From Verrucomicrobiota bacterium (GTDB lineage Bacteria > Verrucomicrobiota > Verrucomicrobiia > Opitutales > Opitutaceae): a stretch of DNA of 11,665 bases. The stretch lies in contig JAUPWC010000319.1 of NCBI GenBank assembly GCA_030916665.1, positions 1-11,665 of the forward strand, read 5' to 3'. The notes below the pieces were generated by a model. That model was not told where the DNA came from. It searched no databases and was given only the letters and a program-made list of their open reading frames with translations. Of this stretch, positions 6,419 to 11,665 are shown piece after piece. A program made the position numbers and the translations under genes. The number at the start of each line of letters is the position of its first letter. Within the stretch, counting starts at the first letter, position 1.

Positions 6419-7387
6419 TCACGCTTTTGCTTTTTCAAGCGAGCTGAATCCGTCCGTGACCAGCACTTGGCTGTCCTCGGTGGCGGTGAAGACAAACTTC
6501 CCGGCAAACGGCAGCAAAGCGTTGTCGCCCAACGTCAGCGAGACCTCGCCGGCGGTGAGCCGGCCGCCCACGACGGAAAAAATCCGCGCCTGCTCGCCGG
6601 GATTGAAGCTCAAATTTTCGCCGCGCCCCAGCCGATGACGCGTAATGTGGAACTCCCGGCACTCCGCCAACACCACGGTCTTCTCCACCGTGCGCACCAG
6701 CGCGGGCGCGGGCGCCGTGTTGGCTTCCAGCGAAGCCATCGACTGCTCGACATGCATCGCGCGCGGTTTGCCGTCGAGGCCCACGCGCCCCCAGTCATAA
6801 ACCCGGTAGGTCGTGTCGGAGTTCTGCTGGATCTCGAGGATCATGTTTCCGCCGTCGATCGCGTGCATCACCCCGCTGTGGATCAGCAGCGAATCTCCCG
6901 CCTGCGTCGGCAACCGGTGCACGAGCGACTCGGCAGAGTTGTCCTTGAGCGCCTCGCGAAACACTGCGGAGTCCACTCCGGGCTTGAGCCCCGCGAGCAC
7001 GGCCGCACCGGGTTCGGCCCGGGCAACATACCAGTTTTCCGTCTTGGGTTCGCCGCCGAGTTTCGCGGCGATGCTGGCGGGCGGATGCACCTGCAGGCTC
7101 AGGCGCTCGCGGCAATCGAGCCACTTCACCAGGATCGGAAACGGCCGGTTCTGCGGCCACGACGGTCCCATGATCTCGGCACCGCGCGCCGTCATCAGTT
7201 CGCGCAAGGAGCGACCGGACCACGGTCCGCCTTCCACCAACGACTGCGCTTCCACGCGGTCCACCAGTTCCCAACTCTCGCCGATCGGCGTGGAACCGGG
7301 CAGTTTGCGACCGAGAAACAACTCGAGGCCGCGACCGCCCCAGACGCGTTCCTGATAGACTGGCTTGAATTTGAGAAGTGGTGTCAT
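6419..7387 (-). CDS. manA: Mannose-6-phosphate isomerase, class I (small bacterial type)
   Basis: The zinc enzyme interconverts mannose 6-phosphate and fructose 6-phosphate, feeding GDP-mannose and glycan synthesis or mannose use. The 322-residue product has the length of the short Bacillus-type enzymes rather than the roughly 390-residue E. coli form. The cupin zinc ligands are visible: Q99 and H101 in LSLQVHPP, E117 in KTENWYV, and H175 in HSGVMHAIDGG. The hallmark EIQQNSDTTYRVYDWGR (185-201) follows. The start at 7387 opens MTPLLKFKPVYQERVWGG, the normal N-terminus. No Shine-Dalgarno is visible. It is divergent from ftsK across 95 bases and heads a close-packed manA-grpE-dnaJ unit, which is an odd partner for chaperone genes. 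Confidence 0.93.
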   Translation of the reverse strand: MTPLLKFKPVYQERVWGGRGLELFLGRKLPGSTPIGESWELVDRVEAQSLVEGGPWSGRSLRELMTARGAEIMGPSWPQNRPFPILVKWLDCRERLSLQVHPPASIAAKLGGEPKTENWYVARAEPGAAVLAGLKPGVDSAVFREALKDNSAESLVHRLPTQAGDSLLIHSGVMHAIDGGNMILEIQQNSDTTYRVYDWGRVGLDGKPRAMHVEQSMASLEANTAPAPALVRTVEKTVVLAECREFHITRHRLGRGENLSFNPGEQARIFSVVGGRLTAGEVSLTLGDNALLPFAGKFVFTATEDSQVLVTDGFSSLEKAKA

Positions 7388-7434
7388 GCTTTGGAGACAA
7401 ACGGTTTGCGCAATTCTTGGCGGGGGCTTTTACA

Positions 7435-7463
7435 TTGACCCTCCGAGCCTATGAACCTGCAAT
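7435..7463 (+). promoter_or_regulatory. Candidate sigma70-type promoter for ftsK
   Basis: TTGACC (7435-7440) and TGCAAT (7458-7463) are separated by 17 bases, matching 5 of 6 and 4 of 6 consensus positions. The expected start point near 7470 would leave a leader of only about 13 bases before the ftsK ATG at 7483. That fits the lack of a Shine-Dalgarno there. An eight-base palindrome TTGCGCAA lies just upstream at 7406-7413 and could be an operator, though it is too short to insist on. The region also has to serve manA on the other strand, for which I see no convincing promoter. Confidence 0.42.
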
Positions 7464-7482
7464 AAATTCGGTCACACTGAAA

Positions 7483-10032
7483 ATGCCCAAAGCGGACAGA
7501 GCAAATCCAAAGGACAAAGACACGCCCTCGTTCGAGGGTCCGCGCTACAACCGGAACCTGTTGGCCGCTTTGCTGTGCCTCGCTTTGGCTGTGCTGATTT
7601 CCTATTGGCTCTTCTACTATTTGCCGGCGGAGAGCAGTGTCCACACCAGTGGCGGCAGCAGCGAAGTGGTTAAGGGCAAAATGGAACAGCGCGAATTTGT
7701 CCCCAACGGCATCAAGCGCCTCGGCATCATCGGCGATCTCTACTCGGCCGGAAGCGTGTGGTTGCTCGGCGCCGCCGGCTGGCTGATTCCGGCATTCCTG
7801 TTCTGGATGACCTACATCTACATGCTGCGAGCCCGCCACCTGACGGCGACGCGGTCCGTGGCGTTGATCATCGCCGTGGTGACGGGCGCCTCGTTGCTGG
7901 ACATGCAGAGTACTCTCTTTACCGACCTGGATTATTACCAGGAGGGGCCCGGCGGCGCCTTGGGCAAGGTTTTCTATCGCGACATTTTCGGTGCGTTGCT
8001 CGGACCGTTTGGTTCGGGTCTGGTTCTCGGCAGCGTCTATCTCGCCGCCATGCTCTTCATCTTCACGCGCGACATCGGCATGGAGTTTGAGCGACTGCTC
8101 CTCGCCCTGTCCGAGTGGCGCAAGAAGCGCGTCGCGCTCAAGGCCGCCCTCGCCGAGGAGCGTCGCAAGCAGCGTGAGGAGGCCGCCAAGGCCAAGCAGG
8201 CCGAGACCGTCGCGGCGGCAACGGTCGCCGCCCCCGCGATCAACGCCGGCACCAGCAAAAAGATGGTCGTGCCCAAGACGGAGGACCCGCTCGCCGAGAA
8301 ACCCAAGTTCATCCCCACCGCTGCATCCAAACCCACTCCCGAGCCCGAAAAGCCGGCCAAGACAGTCGCTGCTCCGCCGCAACCCGCACCTGCTCCGGCC
8401 AAGGCTGCCGCAAGCAAGACCGCCACCGATCCCAAGGACCTCGCCGTGGCCGCCGGCAAACTCGAACTCAACATCGTCAAGCCCGAGGAGACCAAAAAAG
8501 CCAAGGTCACGCTCCCGCAGAGTGACGACAAAGACTACGAGTTTCCCCCTCTCAAGCTCCTCCGTGAACAGGTGAAAGCGGAAGGCAACAGCGAGGAGGA
8601 ACATCGCCAGAACGCCGAAAACCTTCTCCGCATCCTCAGTGAGTTCGGGGTCGAGGTCACGCTGGGTGAAATCCACGTCGGCCCCGTCATCACCCGCTAC
8701 GAGGTCGTCCCCGCCGCCGGTGTGCGCGTCGAAAAAATCTCCGGCCTCGACAAGAACATCGCCCTCGGCATGCGCGCTCAGTCCGTGCGCATCCTCGCCC
8801 CCATCCCGGGCAAGGCCGCCGTCGGTGTTGAGGTGCCCAACCAAAAGCCCACGCCGGTCGGCATGCGCGAGATCCTCGAGAGCGAGGACTGGGTCGGGGC
8901 CAAGGCCGAGATTCCCATCGCGCTCGGCAAAGACGTATCCGGCAAGCCTCTCGTCTCTGACCTCACCAAGATGCCCCACCTGCTCATCGCCGGTGCCACC
9001 GGCTCGGGCAAATCGGTCTGCATCAACTCCATTGTCGCCTCAATCCTCTACTCGAAGAGCCCGAAGGACCTGCGCCTGATCATGGTGGACCCGAAGGTCG
9101 TCGAGCTGAAGATTTTCAATAGCCTCCCCCACATGCTCATCCCGGTCGTCACCGAGCCGAAAAAGGTACCGGGCGCGCTCAAGTGGCTGTTGAGCGAGAT
9201 GGAGCAGCGCTACCAGATTTTCGCCAAGGTCAACGTCCGCAACATCACCGGTTTCAACAACCGCAAGAAGGACCCCAAGGCCGCCGAGTTCCCGCCCACC
9301 GAGCAGCAGGCCGAGTTGGAAGGCGTCGCCGAGGAGATCGAAATCCCCGACCGCCTGCCCTACATCGTCGCCATCATCGACGAGCTGGCCGACCTCATGA
9401 TGGTCAACCCGGCCGAGATCGAGACCAGCATCGCCCGCCTCGCGCAGCTCGCCCGCGCCGCCGGCATTCACCTGATCATCGCCACCCAGCGCCCGTCGGT
9501 GAACGTCATCACCGGCGTCATCAAGGCCAACCTTCCCTCGCGCATCGCTTTCCAGGTCGCCTCGCAGGTGGACTCCCGCACCATCCTCGACACCAAGGGT
9601 GCCGACACGCTCATCGGCCGCGGCGACATGCTCTTCTCGCCCCCCGGCAGCTCGCGCCTCGTGCGCGCCCAGGGTGCCTTCGTGGCCGACGATGAGGTTA
9701 TAGAGCTGGTCGAGTTCCTGAAGCGCAACGGCCCGCCCCAATACGCCCAGTCGGTCCAGCAGCAGATCGACCGCGCCGCCAAGGAGGAAGACGACGAGGA
9801 GGAAGGCGGCAGCGACGACTTGGGCGACGACCAGGAACTGTTCATGCAGGCTTTTGATGTCATCAAGGCCACACGCCGCGCCTCCACCTCGACCCTCCAG
9901 CGCAAGCTCCGCATCGGCTACAACCGCGCCGCCCGCATCATGGACCTCATGGAGGACAAGGGTATCGTCGGCCCCGAAAACGGCTCCTCGCCGCGCGAGA
10001 TTCTCGTGGACCTCGACACCTACCAGCCGTGA
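7483..10032 (+). CDS. ftsK: DNA translocase FtsK/SpoIIIE family
   Basis: FtsK is a septum-anchored motor that pumps chromosomal DNA during division and supports dimer resolution. The 849-residue protein starts with four likely membrane helices within about 25-195 (for example LLAALLCLALAVLISYWLF). A charged helix follows at 210-245, then a Pro/Ala/Lys-rich linker (about 245-340). The motor domain carries Walker A GATGSGKS (504-511) and Walker B IIDELADLMM (631-640), then IIATQRPSVNVITG (665-678). An acidic spacer (768-783) leads to the winged-helix gamma domain (about 785-845), the part that reads KOPS-type polarity sequences. I chose ATG 7483, which places a short basic tail before the first helix. 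A GTG at 7378 would overlap manA and lie upstream of the likely promoter. Transcribed with the RodZ-like gene, 84 bases downstream. Confidence 0.95.
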   Translation: MPKADRANPKDKDTPSFEGPRYNRNLLAALLCLALAVLISYWLFYYLPAESSVHTSGGSSEVVKGKMEQREFVPNGIKRLGIIGDLYSAGSVWLLGAAGWLIPAFLFWMTYIYMLRARHLTATRSVALIIAVVTGASLLDMQSTLFTDLDYYQEGPGGALGKVFYRDIFGALLGPFGSGLVLGSVYLAAMLFIFTRDIGMEFERLLLALSEWRKKRVALKAALAEERRKQREEAAKAKQAETVAAATVAAPAINAGTSKKMVVPKTEDPLAEKPKFIPTAASKPTPEPEKPAKTVAAPPQPAPAPAKAAASKTATDPKDLAVAAGKLELNIVKPEETKKAKVTLPQSDDKDYEFPPLKLLREQVKAEGNSEEEHRQNAENLLRILSEFGVEVTLGEIHVGPVITRYEVVPAAGVRVEKISGLDKNIALGMRAQSVRILAPIPGKAAVGVEVPNQKPTPVGMREILESEDWVGAKAEIPIALGKDVSGKPLVSDLTKMPHLLIAGATGSGKSVCINSIVASILYSKSPKDLRLIMVDPKVVELKIFNSLPHMLIPVVTEPKKVPGALKWLLSEMEQRYQIFAKVNVRNITGFNNRKKDPKAAEFPPTEQQAELEGVAEEIEIPDRLPYIVAIIDELADLMMVNPAEIETSIARLAQLARAAGIHLIIATQRPSVNVITGVIKANLPSRIAFQVASQVDSRTILDTKGADTLIGRGDMLFSPPGSSRLVRAQGAFVADDEVIELVEFLKRNGPPQYAQSVQQQIDRAAKEEDDEEEGGSDDLGDDQELFMQAFDVIKATRRASTSTLQRKLRIGYNRAARIMDLMEDKGIVGPENGSSPREILVDLDTYQP

Positions 10033-10116
10033 GCCGGCGCGACTTTCATGCCGAATTTCGCGTCCCGCACGCGTTTCGTGGTGACATGACCCGCCGCCTT
10101 TCCTAACTCAATTCCC

Positions 10117-10875
10117 ATGCAGACCATCGGCGAACGACTCGAGGAGGCACGGAAACGGAAGGGCCTTTCCATCCGCGAGGCGGCCGAGCACACCAAGATC
10201 CGCGGCGACTACCTGCAGAAGTTCGAGGCCAACTCCTTCGACATCGACCTGCCGCCCCTCTACATCCGCGGCTTCGTCCGCACTTACGCCCGTTATCTTG
10301 AGATGGATGCCGAGCGCATCGTGAGTGAGGTTGAGACTTCCCTCGGTCGCGAGAGCAAGCCCGCCCGCCGCGAGCACCGTGAACCGCTCGGCCGCGTGGA
10401 CTTCGGCGCCGAGCCGCGCAAGACCGACTCCAGCGACACCGGCGAAAAAGTCGGCGGCGGCCCCGCCAACGACAAGGCCATGCTGATCAAGTTCGGCCTG
10501 CTGGGCGGCGGCGCTCTCGTCGTCATCGTCATCATCATTCTTCTGATCAACGTGCTATTTACGGGCAAACCCGCGAAGCCGGCCGAGCCCGCTCCGGAGA
10601 CCCCGGCCACGCAGATCGCCAACGCCAAGGCGAACGTGCTGACTGTCATCGCCCGGGGCCCGGTGCGCGTGAAGGTCGCCCGTGTGGCCAACGCGGAGGT
10701 ATTGCTCGACGGTCTCGTCACGCTGAACGCCGGGGAGTCCCGGATTGTTCGCTACACCGATAAAATCAAGGTGACCGTGGACAATCCCGCCAATCTGGCA
10801 ATTGAGCTGAATGGTCGACGCGAAGATGTGCCGATCAAGGAATATGGCTTCTTCTTCATTGAGCCGCCGCCTTAA
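10117..10875 (+). CDS. rodZ: RodZ-like helix-turn-helix membrane protein
   Basis: RodZ links the MreB cytoskeleton to the cell-wall elongation machinery. The 252-residue product has the full layout. An N-terminal HTH_25-type domain (about 1-72) begins [23 protein letters not shown] and contains [17 protein letters not shown] (48-64), the segment typical of RodZ. A polar linker (75-120) follows. A single membrane helix spans about 123-148. A short Pro/Ala linker leads to a periplasmic beta domain (about 172-235) of DUF4115 type ([16 protein letters not shown]). In the family the HTH binds MreB rather than DNA, though some related HTH-TM proteins may differ. The domain is shorter than in E. coli RodZ (337 residues). 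No Shine-Dalgarno precedes the ATG. It lies 84 bases after ftsK, consistent with an operon of division and shape genes. Confidence 0.85.
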   Translation: MQTIGERLEEARKRKGLSIREAAEHTKIRGDYLQKFEANSFDIDLPPLYIRGFVRTYARYLEMDAERIVSEVETSLGRESKPARREHREPLGRVDFGAEPRKTDSSDTGEKVGGGPANDKAMLIKFGLLGGGALVVIVIIILLINVLFTGKPAKPAEPAPETPATQIANAKANVLTVIARGPVRVKVARVANAEVLLDGLVTLNAGESRIVRYTDKIKVTVDNPANLAIELNGRREDVPIKEYGFFFIEPPP

Positions 10876-10963
10876 TCGGACTCATTCGGAGCAGGTCACA
10901 CTGAGTCAATCGTTTCGCAAGGCCGCGCTCGCGGCGACCTGAACCCCGCCCATGGTGGTCCGA
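10876..10963. other. Nested inverted repeats in the convergent rodZ / small-membrane-protein gap
   Basis: Three complementary pairs are nested here. TCGGAC (10876-10881) pairs with GTCCGA (10958-10963). CAGGTC (10892-10897) pairs with GACCTG (10936-10941). GCCGC (10922-10926) pairs with GCGGC (10931-10935) around GCTC. The arms are short and widely spaced, with no T-run, so a role as a bidirectional transcript end is only possible, not shown. I see no gene in the 92 bases between the two convergent stops. Confidence 0.22.
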
Positions 10964-10967
10964 GCCG

Positions 10968-11573
10968 TCACTTTCGCAACGCCACCGGCGGACCGAGCAC
11001 TTCGCTCAGAATGAAGGCGCGGCGCAGGGCCTCGGGACTGCGCAGGTCGCCAACTACCGTCGCGCGGGTGGCCGTCCGTTTCGCGGCGCTGTGATCGGCC
11101 GTGGCTTCCTCAAACTCGGTGCGTTTCGAGGCAGACTCCTTCATGCGCTTGGCTTCGGTCAGCTTTTCCTGCCACGCGGCCTGTTGCTCCAAAATCTCGG
11201 CCTGACGCTGCGCATCCAGCCGGGAACCGCTGCGCATCGGCGGCGATTGCGGGACCGGCGCCACCACTTCCCGGATGATCGGCGGCGGCACATCCGACTC
11301 CATCGCGGAGGGCTCCGGAACGGGAGCCCTCTCCTGTTCGGTGCCGCCACGCTGGCGCTGGGCGATCCTCCGCTGGATTTCCTCGCGGATCTTTCGGGTG
11401 CGCTCGGCCAGCTCCGGGTCGTCGAACTCAAACTCCTTGGACTGTTCAGGCTGTCCGGGTGCCGACTCGTCCCCGCCCTTCTTCTTCGTGATGGCCTGAA
11501 ACAACTGCAACAGGACACCGCCGATGATGATGACGGCCCAGATGTTATCGAGCAGCAGTTGGACCCATTTCAT
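10968..11573 (-). CDS. Small single-pass membrane protein with C-terminal SEVLGPP motif, function unknown
   Basis: The 201-residue product is not a family I can name. A membrane helix at about 9-28 (DNIWAVIIIGGVLLQLFQAI) is followed by KKK, so the body should be cytoplasmic. Residues 33-165 are charged and low in complexity. They include a Glu/Arg-rich helix (DDPELAERTRKIREEIQRRI, 51-70), a Pro-rich stretch (82-112) and a second Gln/Glu/Lys-rich helix (120-158), which suggests coiled coils. The last 25 residues change character: SPEALRRAFILSEVLGPPVALR resembles a short C-terminal motif I recall in unnamed proteins of several bacterial phyla. The start is the only reasonable ATG, although no Shine-Dalgarno precedes it. 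It follows a truncated gene by 39 bases and converges on rodZ. Confidence 0.7.
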   Translation of the reverse strand: MKWVQLLLDNIWAVIIIGGVLLQLFQAITKKKGGDESAPGQPEQSKEFEFDDPELAERTRKIREEIQRRIAQRQRGGTEQERAPVPEPSAMESDVPPPIIREVVAPVPQSPPMRSGSRLDAQRQAEILEQQAAWQEKLTEAKRMKESASKRTEFEEATADHSAAKRTATRATVVGDLRSPEALRRAFILSEVLGPPVALRK

Positions 11574-11612
11574 GGCGACAAGGGGAAGGCGGGGGACGTC
11601 GGCAAATTCAGC

Positions 11613-11665
11613 TTACTTCTTTCCCTCGGGATGGGCAATGGAGCCGCGCATGGCGGTGTCGGACT
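11613..11665 (-). CDS. C-terminal end of an unidentified gene running off the window
   Basis: On the minus strand a frame enters from the window edge and reads SDTAMRGSIAHPEGKK before TAA at 11613-11615. Sixteen residues are too few to name a family. The call rests on the open frame, its codon use and the 39-base gap to the next gene on the same strand, a normal operon spacing. It could be an accidental open frame. Confidence 0.4.
   Translation of the reverse strand, partial: SDTAMRGSIAHPEGKK

Noticed and set aside
7451..7465. Four-codon frame MNLQ in the ftsK leader
   Set aside because: It lies upstream of the likely transcript start and does not touch the ftsK start codon, so it does not match the mini-ORF relay pattern.
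7378..7482. GTG start extending FtsK by 35 residues
   Set aside because: It would overlap the manA start and include the likely promoter. The ATG at 7483 gives a normal short cytoplasmic tail before the first membrane helix.
7384..8979. Long open frame antisense to the first half of ftsK (531 codons)
   Set aside because: It is opposite a convincing FtsK membrane and linker region, has no motif and would overlap manA.
1..11665. Mobile element, prophage, CRISPR or defence system
   Set aside because: Every sizeable frame is accounted for by core genes or small unknown proteins. I saw no transposase, integrase, terminal repeats, direct-repeat array or tRNA attachment site.

Overview
The window is a GC-rich chromosomal segment of housekeeping genes. 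Gene content, protein style and heavy G/C at third codon positions suggest a Verrucomicrobiota bacterium, most likely Opitutaceae-like. That placement is inferred from recalled family resemblance, not from a search. I see no tRNA, rRNA, CRISPR array, insertion sequence, phage gene or other sign of recent transfer.

Layout, left to right. (1) The 3' end of accB and complete accC (+) give the biotin carrier and biotin carboxylase of acetyl-CoA carboxylase, the entry to fatty acid synthesis. (2) Converging on them with only 3 bases between stops is purN-prmA (-): GAR formyltransferase and the ribosomal protein L11 methyltransferase, start-stop coupled. (3) Divergent from purN is a + strand pair: an endonuclease/exonuclease/phosphatase-family protein and a DUF2937-type membrane protein. 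(4) Converging on that pair with a 4-base overlap is manA-grpE-dnaJ (-): a class I mannose-6-phosphate isomerase followed by two DnaK co-chaperones. dnaK and hrcA are not here. (5) Divergent from manA, across a 95-base region with a candidate promoter, are ftsK (DNA translocase) and a RodZ-like HTH/membrane protein (+), a cell division and shape pair. (6) On the - strand at the right edge are a small single-pass membrane protein of unknown function and the last residues of another gene.

The most unusual thing I found is a repeated junction architecture. Between accB and accC, and again between the EEP gene and the DUF2937 gene, the upstream stop codon overlaps an ATG (TGATG). That ATG opens a mini-ORF of 19 or 15 codons. 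Each mini-ORF runs through a strong RNA hairpin and ends in a TGA that overlaps the ATG of the next gene (ATGA). Neither downstream gene has a visible Shine-Dalgarno sequence. Both junctions begin with the same ten bases, CTGATGCCCC. The accB-accC hairpin also carries six Ts and looks like an intrinsic terminator. This would fit a translational relay in which ribosomes crossing the mini-ORF both melt the hairpin and re-initiate at the next gene. Two cases in one window is suggestive but could be coincidence. Otherwise the region is ordinary core metabolism and cell biology, and I found no convincing defence or mobile system.
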